Source: Pseudacidovorax sp. NFM-22
GTDB taxonomy: Bacteria; Pseudomonadota; Gammaproteobacteria; Burkholderiales; Burkholderiaceae_C
NCBI RefSeq assembly: GCF_021401245.1
Contig: NZ_JACBFY010000003.1
Coordinates: forward strand, 496,001-560,000
Length of the DNA stretch: 64,000 nucleotides
Reading direction: 5' to 3'
Notes under the pieces: model-generated
Database searches by the model: none
What the model was told of the DNA's origin: nothing
The model's input: the letters and a program-made list of their open reading frames with translations, nothing else
Translations under genes and position numbers: made by a program
Shown: positions 35,378 through 45,956 of the stretch, piece by piece
Numbering within the stretch: the stretch's first letter is position 1
Layout of the letters: every line of letters starts with the position of its first letter

Positions 35378-36226
35378 ATGCTGAAGCAGCGCATCATCAC
35401 CGCCCTCGTCCTGCTGGCCGTTCTGCTGCCGGCGCTGTTCTACCCATCGCCCGAGCCTTTCGCCGGCGTCATGCTGGTGCTGGTGGCCGCAGCAGGTTGG
35501 GAATGGGGCCGTCTCAATGGTTATCGCCAGGGCATCGCCTTGCTGCTGGGTGGCGAGATGGTGCTGCTGTGCGCGTTGTCGTGGTGGCTGGGGCTGCTGT
35601 CGAAGCCGTTGCCTTTGCTGTGGACGGTGGCCGGGGCAGCCTGGGTGCTGGGTGGCGCCGCACTGCTGAAACTGGCGGTGCCGGGCTGGCCGCACATTCC
35701 AAAGGCCGTCCGTGTCGTTGGCGGGCTGCTGGCGCTGTGGGCGGCGTGGCTCGCGGCGGTGCAGGCGCGCACCATCGGCATCAATTTCCTGCTGTCGATC
35801 CTCGTGCTGGTCTGGGTGGCCGACGTGTTCGCGTATTTCGCGGGCCGCGCCTTCGGCCTTCGCTTCACCCATCGCAAGCTGGCGCCAGCCATCAGCCCTG
35901 GCAAGAGCTGGGAAGGGGTGTGGGGCGGCGTGATCGGCGTGATCGTGCTTGCGGCTTGCTGGGTCTGGGCGGACCGGGCGGCCGGTGCCGTGGTCCCCAG
36001 CCTGTACACGCATCTGGCTGCACGCGGTTGGTGGCTGCTGCTGCTGGGCGTTGTGTTTCTTGCCGCGATGAGCGTGGTGGGCGATCTGGTCGAGTCGCTC
36101 ATCAAGCGCAGCGCCGGCGCCAAGGACAGCAGCGGACTGTTGCCGGGCCACGGTGGCGTGCTCGACCGCATCGACGCGCTGCTCCCGACACTGCCATTGG
36201 CGATGATGCTGTCGTCACCGGCCTGA
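35378..36226 (+). CDS. cdsA: Phosphatidate cytidylyltransferase
   Basis: Integral membrane enzyme that makes CDP-diacylglycerol from CTP and phosphatidic acid, the branch point of phospholipid synthesis. The 282-residue protein has seven to eight hydrophobic segments. The CdsA signature is at the C-terminus: [19 protein letters not shown] followed by [11 protein letters not shown]. It starts 12 bp after uppS and precedes dxr by 19 bp. Confidence 0.96.
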   Translation: MLKQRIITALVLLAVLLPALFYPSPEPFAGVMLVLVAAAGWEWGRLNGYRQGIALLLGGEMVLLCALSWWLGLLSKPLPLLWTVAGAAWVLGGAALLKLAVPGWPHIPKAVRVVGGLLALWAAWLAAVQARTIGINFLLSILVLVWVADVFAYFAGRAFGLRFTHRKLAPAISPGKSWEGVWGGVIGVIVLAACWVWADRAAGAVVPSLYTHLAARGWWLLLLGVVFLAAMSVVGDLVESLIKRSAGAKDSSGLLPGHGGVLDRIDALLPTLPLAMMLSSPA

Positions 36227-36245
36227 TCTTCTTCAAGGGATTCCG

Positions 36246-37424
36246 GTGAGACAACGCGTGACCATCCTCGGGGCGACGGGCTCCGTGGGCACCAGCACCC
36301 TGGACGTGATCGCCCGCCATCCGGACCGCTACGAGGTCTTCGCCCTGACGGCCGCCACCCGCGTCGACGAACTGGCCGCACAGTGCCTGCGTTTCCAGCC
36401 CCGCTTCGCCGTCATGGCCGACGAGCGGGCGGCGCGCGATCTGGCCTCGCGCCTGGAGGCCGCCCAAATGTCCACCCGCGTCCTGAGCGGCCCGCAGGCG
36501 CTGGACGAGGTGGCGGCGCATCCCGATGTCGATGCCGTGATGGCAGCCATCGTGGGCGCTGCCGGGCTGGCGTCGTGCCTTGCCGCCGCGGCGGCCGGAA
36601 AGCGGTTGCTGCTGGCCAACAAGGAGGCGCTGGTGGTGGGTGGCGCGCTGTTCATGGAGACGGTCCGCCGCGGTGGTGCGACCCTGCTGCCGATCGACAG
36701 CGAACATTCCGCCATCTTCCAGTGCCTGCCCGAAGACCCGGCCAGTTGGCCCCAGCGGGTGGAGCGGCTGATCCTCACCGCGTCGGGCGGTCCCTTCCGT
36801 GGGCGCGACCCGTCCACTCTCTCGGACGTGACGCCGGACCAGGCCTGCGCGCATCCCAACTGGGTGATGGGTCGCAAGATCTCGGTGGATTCCGCGACCA
36901 TGATGAACAAGGCGCTGGAGGTGATCGAGGCCCGGCATCTGTTCGGGCTGCCCCCGTCGCGCATCGAGGTGACGCTCCATCCGCAGAGCGTCATCCACTC
37001 CATGGTGGAGTTCATCGACGGCTCCGTGCTCGCGCAACTGGGGACGCCCGACATGCGTGTGCCGATCGCCTGCGGCCTGGCCTGGCCCGAACGGGTGGAG
37101 AGCGGCTCGCAGCGGCTCGACTTCCGTCAGCTGGCATCGCTGACCTTCGAGGAGGCCGACGAGCGGCGTTTTCCGGGGCTGAAGCTCGCCTGGCAGGTAC
37201 TCGAGGCCGCACCCGGCACGCCGGCAGTGCTCAACGCGGCGAACGAGGTGGCGGTCGCGGCCTTCCTGGACGGGCGGCTTCGCTTCGACAGGATCCACGC
37301 CGTCAACGTCGAAACTTTGGACCGTGTGCGGCCCTCCAAGGCGCAGTCCCTGGCCGACCTGCTGGATCTGGATGCGCAGGCCCGGCGTGCCGCCGAGCTT
37401 GCCGTCGACCGGATGGCATCCTGA
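36246..37424 (+). CDS. dxr: 1-deoxy-D-xylulose 5-phosphate reductoisomerase
   Basis: Second enzyme of the MEP isoprenoid pathway, forming 2-C-methylerythritol 4-phosphate with NADPH. 392 residues. NADPH motif [17 protein letters not shown] at the very N-terminus; [39 protein letters not shown], and the substrate loop [20 protein letters not shown] follow. GTG is used as start, since the nucleotide-binding strand begins only a few residues later. A GTG at 36258 would be the only reasonable alternative. Confidence 0.97.
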   Translation: MRQRVTILGATGSVGTSTLDVIARHPDRYEVFALTAATRVDELAAQCLRFQPRFAVMADERAARDLASRLEAAQMSTRVLSGPQALDEVAAHPDVDAVMAAIVGAAGLASCLAAAAAGKRLLLANKEALVVGGALFMETVRRGGATLLPIDSEHSAIFQCLPEDPASWPQRVERLILTASGGPFRGRDPSTLSDVTPDQACAHPNWVMGRKISVDSATMMNKALEVIEARHLFGLPPSRIEVTLHPQSVIHSMVEFIDGSVLAQLGTPDMRVPIACGLAWPERVESGSQRLDFRQLASLTFEEADERRFPGLKLAWQVLEAAPGTPAVLNAANEVAVAAFLDGRLRFDRIHAVNVETLDRVRPSKAQSLADLLDLDAQARRAAELAVDRMAS

Positions 37425-37444
37425 CTGCAACCCCCCTGCCTGCC

Positions 37445-38821
37445 ATGCTCACCCTCGTTGCCTTCGTCGTCGCGCTGGGGCTGCTGATCGCCGTCCATGA
37501 ATATGGCCATTACCGCGTGGCCGTGGCCTGCAATGTGCGGGTCATCCGTTTCTCCATCGGTTTCGGTCCCGCCTTGTTACGGTGGAAGCCGCGTCGGCAG
37601 CGTCCCGGCCAGGACACGGAGTTCGTCGTGGGCGCGTTGCCGCTGGGCGGGTACGTGCGCATGCTCGACGAGCGCGAGGCACCGGTGGCGCCCGAAGAGC
37701 GCCATCGCGCTTTCAATACGCAACCCTTGAAGTCCCGGGCCGCCATCGTGGCTGCCGGCCCTGTGGCCAACCTGCTGCTGGCCGTGCTTCTCTACGCGGT
37801 GGTGGGATGGATCGGCGTCCAGGAACCTGCGGCCGTGATCGGCAAGCCCGCCGAAGCTTCCTTGGCCGCCGAGGTTGGGCTTCAGGGTGGCGAGCGAGTC
37901 CTACGGGTTGGGGATGATGGCGCCGAATCGCTCAGTCCCGTCTCCTCTTTCGAGGATCTTCGGTGGCAGGCGACGCGGGCTGCCCTGGACGGGCGGGACC
38001 TCCGGCTCGAGATCGAAGGCGCCGCAGGCCGCGGAACACGCGAGGTGGTGCTGCCACTGAGCAGCATGGGCGCGCGAGATGCCGATCCGCAGATGTTCGC
38101 CAGGATCGGCCTGGCCGCGCCGTTCACCCGCCCGGTCATCGGCGAGGTAATGGCCGACGGGGCTGCGAGCCGGTCCGGCCTGAAGGCGGGCGACCAGGTC
38201 CTGTCGGTCGGCAGCACGACGGTGATCGACGGCCAGCATCTGCGCGAACTCATCCGCCGCTCGGTGGACGGGCGTGAAGGCCGCGCGCAACCCTGGCATA
38301 TCGAGCGCGACGGGCGGATGCTGACCCTGGAGGTGCGGCCCGACGTTCGCGACGAGTCGGGCACCGCCATCGGACGAATCGGCGCCTATGTCGGGGCCGC
38401 GCCTGAGATGGTGACGGTGCGGCAGGGGCCCCTGGACGGCCTCGTCAAGGGCGTGCAGCGCACCTGGGAGGTGTCGACGCTGACGCTCAAGATGATGGGC
38501 AAGATGGTGATCGGGGAAGCGTCCATCAAGAACATCAGCGGGCCCCTCACCATCGCCGATTACGCGGGCAAGTCCGCCAGCCTGGGGCTGACCCAATACC
38601 TCGTCTTCCTGGCCCTCATCAGTGTGAGTCTGGGCGTACTGAACCTGCTGCCGCTGCCGGTCCTCGATGGGGGGCACCTGATGTATTATCTTTGGGAGGG
38701 CCTGACTGGCAGGGGCGTGTCCGACGCCTGGATGGAACGTCTTCAGCGCGGGGGTGTCGCGCTGCTGCTGGTGATGATGTCGATTGCACTCTTCAACGAC
38801 GTGAATCGTCTCTTTGGTTAA
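37445..38821 (+). CDS. rseP: RIP zinc metalloprotease RseP
   Basis: Inner-membrane site-2 protease, 458 residues, that cleaves anti-sigma factor RseA after DegS in the envelope stress response and clears signal-peptide remnants. The zinc motif HEYGH occurs at residues 18-22 in the first membrane segment. Two PDZ domains lie between about residues 110 and 300. A later LDGGHL motif supplies the third zinc ligand in the penultimate membrane segment. Placed between dxr and bamA in the usual order. Confidence 0.96.
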   Translation: MLTLVAFVVALGLLIAVHEYGHYRVAVACNVRVIRFSIGFGPALLRWKPRRQRPGQDTEFVVGALPLGGYVRMLDEREAPVAPEERHRAFNTQPLKSRAAIVAAGPVANLLLAVLLYAVVGWIGVQEPAAVIGKPAEASLAAEVGLQGGERVLRVGDDGAESLSPVSSFEDLRWQATRAALDGRDLRLEIEGAAGRGTREVVLPLSSMGARDADPQMFARIGLAAPFTRPVIGEVMADGAASRSGLKAGDQVLSVGSTTVIDGQHLRELIRRSVDGREGRAQPWHIERDGRMLTLEVRPDVRDESGTAIGRIGAYVGAAPEMVTVRQGPLDGLVKGVQRTWEVSTLTLKMMGKMVIGEASIKNISGPLTIADYAGKSASLGLTQYLVFLALISVSLGVLNLLPLPVLDGGHLMYYLWEGLTGRGVSDAWMERLQRGGVALLLVMMSIALFNDVNRLFG

Positions 38822-38827
38822 CCTTCA

Positions 38828-38859
38828 GCCGGCCCCTGGCGGCGCCGGCCTTCTTCTTC
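38828..38859 (+). terminator. Possible attenuator hairpin between rseP and bamA
   Basis: GCCGGC repeats at 38828-38833 and 38844-38849 can pair across a ten-base loop, followed by CTTCTTCTTC just before the bamA ATG. The tail is only half T, so it may instead shape translation initiation of bamA. Confidence 0.3.
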
Positions 38860-38863
38860 ACAC

Positions 38864-41344
38864 ATGAACCAACAGATCAGTCGCTTTCGCCTGCGCAGCG
38901 TGGCAGCGGTGCTCACCAGTGCGTTGGCCGCGACGGCCGCCTGGGCCATTGAGCCGTTCACCGTCCGGGACATCCGCATTGAGGGCCTGCAGCGTGTCGA
39001 GCCCGGCACGGTGTTCGCTTCCATTCCCCTGCGCGTCGGCGAGACCTACACCGATGATCGCGGCTCCGCGGCCATCCGTGCGCTGTTCGACCTGGGCCTT
39101 TTCAAGGACGTGCGCATCGACGTGAATGGCAACGTGGTGGTGGTGATCGTCGAGGAACGTCCCACCATCGCCGATGTCGACTTCGTGGGCGCCAAGGAGT
39201 TCGACAAGGAAGCGCTGAAGAAGGCGCTGCGCGAGGTCGGCCTGACCGACGGCCGTCCTTTCGACAAGGCGCTGGCGGATCGTGCAGAGCAGGAGCTCAA
39301 GCGCCAGTACATCTCCCGCAGCCTCTACAACGCCGAGGTGGTGACCACGGTGACGCCCATCGAGCGCAACCGGGTCAACCTCACGTTCACGGTCACCGAA
39401 GGGGCGCCGGCTCGCATCCGCGACATCCGGATCGTGGGTGCCAATGCCTTCAGCGAGTCCACGCTGCTCGGGCTGTTCGACCAGGACACCGGCGGCTGGC
39501 TGTCGTGGTACACCAAGTCGAACCAGTACTCGCGCACCAAGCTCAACGCCGATCTCGAGACGCTCAAGCAGTACTACATCACGCGTGGCTACATGGAGTT
39601 CCGTGTCGACTCCACGCAGGTGGCGATCTCGCCCAACCGGCAGGATCTGTCGATCACCGTCAACATCCACGAAGGCCCGAAGTACGTCGTGTCGGGCGTC
39701 CGCCTCGATGGCAACTACCTCGGGCGCGACGACGAGTTCAAATCGCTCATCACCATCAAGCCGGGCGAGGCTTACAACGGTGAGCAGGTGACGGAGACCA
39801 CCAAGGCCTTCAACGACTACTTCGCCAGCTTCGGCTATGCCTTCGCCCGTGTGCAGGCCAAGCCGGAGATCGACCGCGAGAACAACCGCGTCGCGTTGGT
39901 GCTCCAGGCCGATCCGTCGCGCCGCGTCTATGTGCGCCGGATCAACGTGTCCGGCAACAACAAGACGCGCGACGAAGTGATCCGCCGCGAGTTCCGCCAG
40001 TTCGAGGCATCGTGGTACGACGGGGATCGCATCAAGCTGTCGCGCGAGCGGGTGGACCGTCTCGGCTACTTCACCGAAGTCAATGTCGACACGCAGGAGG
40101 TGCCGGGGTCGCCAGACCAGGTCGACCTGACCTACAACGTGGTCGAGAAGCCGACGGGTTCGCTGCAACTGGGCGCGGGTTTCTCGAGTTCGGACAAGAT
40201 CTCGCTGAACTTCGGCATCACGCAGGAGAACGTCTTCGGATCGGGCAACTACCTCGGTCTGAACGTCAATACCAGCAAGTACTACCGCACCATCTCGCTG
40301 ACCACTACGGATCCGTACTTCACACAGGACGGCATCTCCCGGACGATCAGCGTCTTCCATCAGACCACGCGGCCCTACTACAGCACCGACGGCGACTACT
40401 CGCTCGTGGCCGAGGGCGGCTCGATCCGTTTCGGCGTGCCGTTCAGCGAAGTGGACACGGTCTTCTTCGGTGCGGGCATCGAACGCTACAAGTTCAAGCC
40501 GGGCGATGTGCCCGACTACTCGCTGCTGGCACTCGTCAACCCGGCGCTGGCGACCTACTACCGCGACCTGTACGGCAAATCCATCCCGCAGGCGTACCTG
40601 AACTACTTCCAGTGCGGCTTCCAGTATGGCGCGGGCGGCTACGCCACGTCGCTGGACTGCAACCGCGACTCGGTCTGGGGTGTGCCCTTGACGATCGGCT
40701 GGGCCCGCGACGATCGGGACAGCGCCCTGGTTCCGACCAAGGGTCGCGTTCAGCGCGCCAACCTCGAGTTCGGCGTGGGCGGCGATTTCAGCTACGGCAA
40801 GACGAGCTACCAGTTCCAGCAGTACATCCCGCTGTCCAAGCAGTACACGCTGGCCCTCAACGCCGAACTGGGCTATGCCAAGGCGTTCGGCGGCAAGGAC
40901 TACCCGATCTTCAAGAACTTCTATGCCGGTGGCCTGGGCTCCATCCGCGGCTTCGAGCAGAACTCGCTCGGTCCGCGCGACACGGTCACGACCGCGGCAC
41001 TGGGTGGCACGAAGAAGGCCGTGTTCAACATCGAGCTGAGCACGCCGTTCCCGGGCGCGGGCAATGACCGCACGCTGCGTCTCTATACCTTCCTCGACGC
41101 CGGCAACGTGTTTGCCGACCGGCGCGACGGCCAGACCGATGAGCAGTGGAAGGCGCAGCAGCGCATCCGTGCCTCCTTCGGCCTGGGGATCAGCTGGATT
41201 TCGCCGCTCGGCCCGCTGCGCATCGCCTATGCAGTGCCCATCCGGCAGCAGAAGGAAGTGCCGGACCCCAACAATCCTCTCGTCCCGCTGGTGCCGGCGG
41301 ACCGCACGCAGCGCGTCCAGTTCCAGATCGGTACGGCATTCTGA
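38864..41344 (+). CDS. bamA: Outer membrane protein assembly factor BamA
   Basis: Central component of the BAM machine that folds and inserts outer-membrane beta-barrels. 826 residues. A signal peptide ends near residue 29 (AATAAWA). Five POTRA repeats follow to about residue 430: the first begins IEPFTVRDIRIEGLQRVEPG. The C-terminal 16-strand barrel includes the lock motif GGLGSIRGFEQNSLGPRD and a terminal phenylalanine (QIGTAF), the signal recognised by BAM itself. A 110-residue span with cysteines (FQCGFQYG, SLDCNRDSV) lies in the extracellular loop region. Followed by ompH. Confidence 0.98.
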   Translation: MNQQISRFRLRSVAAVLTSALAATAAWAIEPFTVRDIRIEGLQRVEPGTVFASIPLRVGETYTDDRGSAAIRALFDLGLFKDVRIDVNGNVVVVIVEERPTIADVDFVGAKEFDKEALKKALREVGLTDGRPFDKALADRAEQELKRQYISRSLYNAEVVTTVTPIERNRVNLTFTVTEGAPARIRDIRIVGANAFSESTLLGLFDQDTGGWLSWYTKSNQYSRTKLNADLETLKQYYITRGYMEFRVDSTQVAISPNRQDLSITVNIHEGPKYVVSGVRLDGNYLGRDDEFKSLITIKPGEAYNGEQVTETTKAFNDYFASFGYAFARVQAKPEIDRENNRVALVLQADPSRRVYVRRINVSGNNKTRDEVIRREFRQFEASWYDGDRIKLSRERVDRLGYFTEVNVDTQEVPGSPDQVDLTYNVVEKPTGSLQLGAGFSSSDKISLNFGITQENVFGSGNYLGLNVNTSKYYRTISLTTTDPYFTQDGISRTISVFHQTTRPYYSTDGDYSLVAEGGSIRFGVPFSEVDTVFFGAGIERYKFKPGDVPDYSLLALVNPALATYYRDLYGKSIPQAYLNYFQCGFQYGAGGYATSLDCNRDSVWGVPLTIGWARDDRDSALVPTKGRVQRANLEFGVGGDFSYGKTSYQFQQYIPLSKQYTLALNAELGYAKAFGGKDYPIFKNFYAGGLGSIRGFEQNSLGPRDTVTTAALGGTKKAVFNIELSTPFPGAGNDRTLRLYTFLDAGNVFADRRDGQTDEQWKAQQRIRASFGLGISWISPLGPLRIAYAVPIRQQKEVPDPNNPLVPLVPADRTQRVQFQIGTAF

Positions 41345-41352
41345 GTCAGTCA

Positions 41353-41889
41353 ATGAAGAAGATGTACTCGTGGTCTGCGGCCGCACTGCTGGCAGGCCTG
41401 ATGATGACGGGCGTGTCGTATGCCCAGGAATCCTTCCGGTTTGGCGTGGTCAATCCTGATCGCGTGATGCGCGAGGCGCCGGCGGCCAAGGCCGCCCAGA
41501 CTCGCCTGGAACAGGAGTTCCTCAAGCGCGAGAAGGATCTCAAGGACCAGGAAGCGGCACTCAAGGCGGCCTCGGACAAGCTGGAGCGCGATGCGCCGAC
41601 CCTGTCCGAGACCCAGCGGACCCAGCGCCAGCGCCAGCTGGTCGATCAGGACCGCGATTTCCAGCGCAAGCGCCGTGAGTTCCAGGAAGACCTCAACCTG
41701 CGTCGCAGCGAAGAACTGCAGAAGGTGTACGAAAGCGCGCAACGTGCGATCAAGCAGGTCGCCGAGGCCGAGAAGTACGACGTGATCCTTCAGGATGCGG
41801 TCTACGTCAATCCCAAGCACGACATCACCGACAAGGTGATCAAGGCCCTGAACGCCGCGGCCGCTCCGAACGGCAGCGGCAGCAAGTGA
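41353..41889 (+). CDS. ompH: Periplasmic chaperone OmpH/Skp
   Basis: A 178-residue trimeric chaperone that holds unfolded outer-membrane proteins on their way to BAM. The signal peptide covers about residues 1-24 (ending SYA). Strand [14 protein letters not shown] is followed by a long charged coiled coil of about 100 residues and the return strand [13 protein letters not shown]. The gene begins eight bp after bamA, the almost universal arrangement. Confidence 0.95.
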   Translation: MKKMYSWSAAALLAGLMMTGVSYAQESFRFGVVNPDRVMREAPAAKAAQTRLEQEFLKREKDLKDQEAALKAASDKLERDAPTLSETQRTQRQRQLVDQDRDFQRKRREFQEDLNLRRSEELQKVYESAQRAIKQVAEAEKYDVILQDAVYVNPKHDITDKVIKALNAAAAPNGSGSK

Positions 41890-41899
41890 CGCCGGCGCC

Positions 41900-42886
41900 G
41901 TGAGCCTGCTTCTGGGCGAGATCGTTGCCGCGCTCGGCGGCGAGCTGCTCGGCGATGCGGAGATGGTGGTGGAGAGGCTGGCGCCGCTCGCGGCGGCTGG
42001 CCCGGCCGCCATCAGCTTCCTGAGCCACCCTCGTTATCGCAAGGAATTACTGGCCTCCCGTGCGGGCTGTGTCATCGTGGCCCCGTCCATGCGGGACGAG
42101 GCAACGGCGCGCGGAGCCTGCCTGGTCGTCGACGATCCCTACCTCTACTTTGCCCGGCTGACACAGCTGTGGAAGGCGCGGCACTCGCCCGCGCAACCAC
42201 CGGGCATCCATCCCTCGGCAGTGGTCGATGCGGGTGCGCATGTCGATGCGACGGCGGTCATCGGTCCGCTGTGCGTGGTCGAACGCGGTGCGCGCATCGG
42301 GGCCGGCACCGTCCTCAAGTCGCGCGTCACCGTCAGCGAGGACTGCGTCATCGGTGATCGCTGCCTGCTCCATCCTGGCGTGGTCATCGGTGCCGATGGC
42401 TTCGGACTGGCGCCTCATGAAGGCGCCTGGGTCAAGATCGAGCAGCTGGGGGCGGTACGCATCGGCAACGACGTGGAGATCGGCGCCAACACCTGCATCG
42501 ACCGGGGCGCGCTGGAGGACACGGTGCTCGAGGACGGCGTCAAGCTGGACAACCTCATCCAGATCGGCCACAACGTGCGCGTCGGTCGCAACACGGCCAT
42601 GGCCGGCTGCGTGGGCGTGGCCGGGAGCGCCGACATCGGCGCGCATTGCACCATCGGCGGCGGCGCGGTGGTGCTGGGTCACCTCAAGCTGGCGGATGGC
42701 GTCCATGTCTCCGCCGCCACCGTGGTCACCCGTTCGATCCTCAAGCCGGGGCAGTACACTGGCGTGTTTCCCATTGATGACAACGCGGCCTGGGAGCGCA
42801 ATGCCGCCACGCTGCGTCATCTGCACCAGTTGCGCGAGCGCCTGCGCGCGCTCGAGAAGCAAGCCGCCTCCGGCCTGACACCATGA
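41900..42886 (+). CDS. lpxD: UDP-3-O-(3-hydroxyacyl)glucosamine N-acyltransferase
   Basis: Third step of lipid A synthesis: transfers a second 3-hydroxyacyl chain from acyl carrier protein. 328 residues. N-terminal uridine-binding domain, then a left-handed beta-helix of hexapeptide repeats from about residue 100. The catalytic histidine region reads [19 protein letters not shown]. Start is GTG at 41900, ten bp after ompH. Its end overlaps the fabZ ATG by four bases. Confidence 0.97.
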   Translation: MSLLLGEIVAALGGELLGDAEMVVERLAPLAAAGPAAISFLSHPRYRKELLASRAGCVIVAPSMRDEATARGACLVVDDPYLYFARLTQLWKARHSPAQPPGIHPSAVVDAGAHVDATAVIGPLCVVERGARIGAGTVLKSRVTVSEDCVIGDRCLLHPGVVIGADGFGLAPHEGAWVKIEQLGAVRIGNDVEIGANTCIDRGALEDTVLEDGVKLDNLIQIGHNVRVGRNTAMAGCVGVAGSADIGAHCTIGGGAVVLGHLKLADGVHVSAATVVTRSILKPGQYTGVFPIDDNAAWERNAATLRHLHQLRERLRALEKQAASGLTP

Positions 42887-43335
42887 CGAACACGCTCGAC
42901 ATCCACCAGATCCTCAAGCTCCTGCCCCATCGCTACCCCTTCCTGCTGGTCGACCGGGTGCTGGACATGGAGAAGGGCAAGCGCATCACGGCGCTGAAGA
43001 ACGTGACGATGAACGAGCCGTTCTTCAACGGCCACTTCCCGCATCGTCCGGTGATGCCCGGCGTGCTGATGCTGGAGGCCATGGCGCAGGCCGCGGCACT
43101 GCTGTCCTTCCGCTCGCTGGACATCGTGCCGGACGACAACACCGTCTATTACTTCGCCGCAATCGACGGCGCACGCTTCAAGCGTCCGGTGGAGCCGGGC
43201 GACCAGCTGACGCTCGAGGTCGAGATCGACCGCATGAAGGCGGGCATCTCCAAGTTCCGGGGCCGCGCCAAGGTGGGCGAAGAACTCGCGTGCGAGGCCG
43301 AGCTGATGTGTGCCATGCGTCGCATCGAGGCCTGA
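42883..43335 (+). CDS. fabZ: 3-hydroxyacyl-[acyl-carrier-protein] dehydratase FabZ
   Basis: Hot-dog-fold dehydratase of fatty acid elongation; it competes with LpxA and LpxD for 3-hydroxyacyl-ACP, hence the shared operon. 150 residues. Key motifs are [18 protein letters not shown] and [20 protein letters not shown] with the catalytic histidine and glutamate. It begins within the end of lpxD and is followed by lpxA after three bases. Confidence 0.97.
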   Translation: MTNTLDIHQILKLLPHRYPFLLVDRVLDMEKGKRITALKNVTMNEPFFNGHFPHRPVMPGVLMLEAMAQAAALLSFRSLDIVPDDNTVYYFAAIDGARFKRPVEPGDQLTLEVEIDRMKAGISKFRGRAKVGEELACEAELMCAMRRIEA

Positions 43336-43338
43336 GGC

Positions 43339-44127
43339 ATGCCCCAGATCCACCCGACCGCCATCGTCGACCCGGGCGCCGAGCTGGATGCGTCGGTCAG
43401 CGTCGGCCCCTACGCCGTGATCGGGCCCAAGGTCCGCATCGGGGCGGGCACCTCCGTCGGCCCGCACTGTGTGATTGAAGGGCGCACGACCATCGGGCGT
43501 GACAACCGGATCTTCCAATTCGCGTCGCTCGGGGCGATCCCCCAGGACAAGAAATACGCGGGCGAGGACACGGCCCTCGAGATTGGCGACCGCAACACGA
43601 TCCGGGAGTTCTGTACCTTCAACCTGGGCGTGCCAGGCGCCGGTGGCGTCACGCGCGTGGGCCACGACAACTGGATCATGGCGTACAGCCACATCGCGCA
43701 CGACTGCCGGGTCGGCGACCACACGACACTGTCCAACAACACCACCCTGGCCGGCCATGTGGAACTGGGCGACTGGGTGACGGTGGGCGGCCTGGTGGGC
43801 ATCCACCAGTTCGTGAAGGTGGGGGCGCATGCAATGGTCGGTTTCGCGACCGCCGTTTCCCAGGACGTCCCGCCCTTCATGCTGGTCGATGGCAATCCCA
43901 TGGCCGTTCGCGGCTTCAACATCGTGGGCCTGAAGCGCCGGGATTTTTCGGCAGCGCGTCTTGCGGCCATCAAGCAGATGCATCGCCTGTTGTATCGCCA
44001 GGGCCGCACGCTCGATGACGCCCGCGCCGCCATCGACGCACTCGCCGTCGACATGCCCGATGCGGCAGTCGACGTTCAGCTGATGAGCGCCTTTCTCGCG
44101 GACAGCACGCGCGGCATTGCACGCTGA
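43339..44127 (+). CDS. lpxA: UDP-N-acetylglucosamine 3-hydroxyacyltransferase
   Basis: First step of lipid A synthesis. 262 residues, matching the E. coli enzyme. Hexapeptide repeats form the left-handed helix from the start ([20 protein letters not shown]). The active-site region is [20 protein letters not shown] with the catalytic histidine. A C-terminal helical domain includes [16 protein letters not shown] at 43339 follows the fabZ stop by three bases; lpxB starts one base beyond the stop of lpxA. Confidence 0.97.
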   Translation: MPQIHPTAIVDPGAELDASVSVGPYAVIGPKVRIGAGTSVGPHCVIEGRTTIGRDNRIFQFASLGAIPQDKKYAGEDTALEIGDRNTIREFCTFNLGVPGAGGVTRVGHDNWIMAYSHIAHDCRVGDHTTLSNNTTLAGHVELGDWVTVGGLVGIHQFVKVGAHAMVGFATAVSQDVPPFMLVDGNPMAVRGFNIVGLKRRDFSAARLAAIKQMHRLLYRQGRTLDDARAAIDALAVDMPDAAVDVQLMSAFLADSTRGIAR

Positions 44128-44128
44128 C

Positions 44129-45283
44129 ATGGCGGGGACTTCCGTGTCTTCGCGCCAGTTCGCGATGGTCGCGGGCGAGGCGTCCGGCGATCTCCTGGCC
44201 AGCCTGCTCATCGACGGTCTCAAGCCCCGTTGGCCCGACGCCTCGCTGGTGGGCATCGGCGGGCCGCAGATGCTTGCCCGCGGATTCCAGAGCTGGTGGC
44301 CCCAGGAAAAGCTCGCCGTGCGTGGCTACATCGAAGTGCTGCGCCACTATGCCGAGATCGCCGGCATCCGCAGGCACTTGCGGGCCCGCTTGCTGCGCGA
44401 ATGGCCACAGCTGTTCATCGGCGTCGACGCACCCGATTTCAACCTCGATCTCGAGGCCGCACTGCGCGGGCGCGGCATCCGCACCGTCCATTTCGTATGC
44501 CCCTCCATCTGGGCATGGCGGGCAGACCGCATCGAGAAGATCCGCGCCGCCGCCGACCATGTGCTGTGCATCTTCCCCTTCGAGCCCGCGCTGCTGGCGG
44601 AGCAGGGCGTCTCTGCCAGCTACGTGGGCCATCCGTTGGCGAATGTGATCCCGATGGAGGTGGACCAGCGTGCCGCCCGCCGCGCCCTGGATCTGGACGA
44701 AGACCGGCCCGTGGTCGCCCTCCTGCCCGGCAGCCGGCGTTCGGAACTGCGATATCTGGCGACACGTTTCTTTGCCGCCGCTGCGCGCATGCGGCGCAGC
44801 CGTCCGGAGCTCCAGTTCGTGGCGCCCATCATTCCCAGCCTGCGCGGGGAGGCCGAGGCCTTGCTGGCAGCCAGCGAAATGGCCGGCGCGATCAGGCTCG
44901 TCGACGGCCGCTCGCACCAGGTGCTGGCCAGCTGCGACGTGACGCTGATCGCCAGCGGTACGGCCACGCTGGAGGCGGCGCTCTTCAAGCGGCCCATGGT
45001 GATCGCCTACAACATGAACCGCGTCTCCTGGCACCTCATGCACCGGCAGCAGTTGCAGCCCTGGGTGGGACTGCCGAACATCCTGTGCAGCGATTTCGTG
45101 GTGCCGGAATTGCTGCAGGAAGCTGCCACGCCGCAGGCACTTGCGGATGCCACGCTGGCGTGGCTCGACGCGCCGGAGCGCGTTGCCGCACTGCGCCAGC
45201 GGTTTACGCAACTCCATGGTGAGTTGCTGCGTGACACCCCCACACTCTGTGCCGATGCGATCGAGAAAGTCCTCCAAGCCTGA
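44129..45283 (+). CDS. lpxB: Lipid-A-disaccharide synthase
   Basis: Glycosyltransferase family 19 enzyme joining lipid X and UDP-diacylglucosamine at the inner membrane. 384 residues. Motifs in order: [16 protein letters not shown] at the N-terminus, [44 protein letters not shown], and the C-terminal [21 protein letters not shown] with the acceptor-binding glutamate. The ATG overlaps no other gene but is nearly contiguous with lpxA. Its last 29 bases overlap the rnhB start used here. Confidence 0.97.
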   Translation: MAGTSVSSRQFAMVAGEASGDLLASLLIDGLKPRWPDASLVGIGGPQMLARGFQSWWPQEKLAVRGYIEVLRHYAEIAGIRRHLRARLLREWPQLFIGVDAPDFNLDLEAALRGRGIRTVHFVCPSIWAWRADRIEKIRAAADHVLCIFPFEPALLAEQGVSASYVGHPLANVIPMEVDQRAARRALDLDEDRPVVALLPGSRRSELRYLATRFFAAAARMRRSRPELQFVAPIIPSLRGEAEALLAASEMAGAIRLVDGRSHQVLASCDVTLIASGTATLEAALFKRPMVIAYNMNRVSWHLMHRQQLQPWVGLPNILCSDFVVPELLQEAATPQALADATLAWLDAPERVAALRQRFTQLHGELLRDTPTLCADAIEKVLQA

Positions 45284-45956
45284 ACAGGTGCCCCTCGCGT
45301 GGGACGCCCCGGGCCTGCTGGCCGGCGTGGACGAGGCTGGGCGCGGCCCTCTGGCCGGACCGGTGGTGGCGGCGGCGGTGATCCTGGACGACCTGCACCC
45401 CATCAAGGGCCTGGCCGATTCCAAGGTGCTCACGCCGCTGCGGCGCGAGAAACTGCACGACGAGATCCTGGCCAAGGCGCTGTGCTGCTCGATCGCCACC
45501 GCCACGGTGGAGGAGATCGACACCCACAACATCCTGCAGGCGACGATGCTGGCCATGCGCCGCGCCGTGCAGGGCCTGCGCCTGCGGCCCTCCAAGGTGC
45601 TGGTCGACGGCAACCGCCTGCCGCCCCTGGATGTGCTGGCCGAAGCCATCGTCAAGGGGGACGCACGGGTGAAGGCCATTTCCGCCGCCTCGATCCTCGC
45701 CAAGGTCCATCGGGACCGGCTGTGCCTGGCGCTGCACGACGAGTTTCCGCAGTATGGCTTTGCGACCCACAAGGGCTATGGCACCCCCGAGCACCTGGCG
45801 GCGTTGCGCCAGCACGGTGCCTGCGTCCATCACCGGCGTTCGTTCTCGCCTGTGGCGCAGGCGCTGCAGGTGGCCGGCGTGCCGCCCGTGGTGGTGCAGG
45901 TGGAGAGCACCGTACGCGTGCAGATGGCCGCGTCACCGGAGCGGCTGCTGCCATGA
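45255..45956 (+). CDS. rnhB: Ribonuclease HII
   Basis: Removes ribonucleotides and RNA primers from RNA-DNA hybrids. About 233 residues from the ATG at 45255. Catalytic Asp26-Glu27 lie in [17 protein letters not shown]; another catalytic aspartate is in [10 protein letters not shown], and [21 protein letters not shown] follows. The start inside lpxB is typical of this pair; a GTG at 45288 would remove 11 residues and avoid the overlap. Its stop overlaps the next ATG. Confidence 0.95.
   Translation: MRSRKSSKPEQVPLAWDAPGLLAGVDEAGRGPLAGPVVAAAVILDDLHPIKGLADSKVLTPLRREKLHDEILAKALCCSIATATVEEIDTHNILQATMLAMRRAVQGLRLRPSKVLVDGNRLPPLDVLAEAIVKGDARVKAISAASILAKVHRDRLCLALHDEFPQYGFATHKGYGTPEHLAALRQHGACVHHRRSFSPVAQALQVAGVPPVVVQVESTVRVQMAASPERLLP

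Noticed and set aside
38858-41386. 842-residue open frame on the minus strand across bamA
   Set aside because: It is the shadow of a certain gene. High GC with strong third-position bias removes stop codons in the opposite frame; the translation is low-complexity Arg/His/Leu-rich with no family features.
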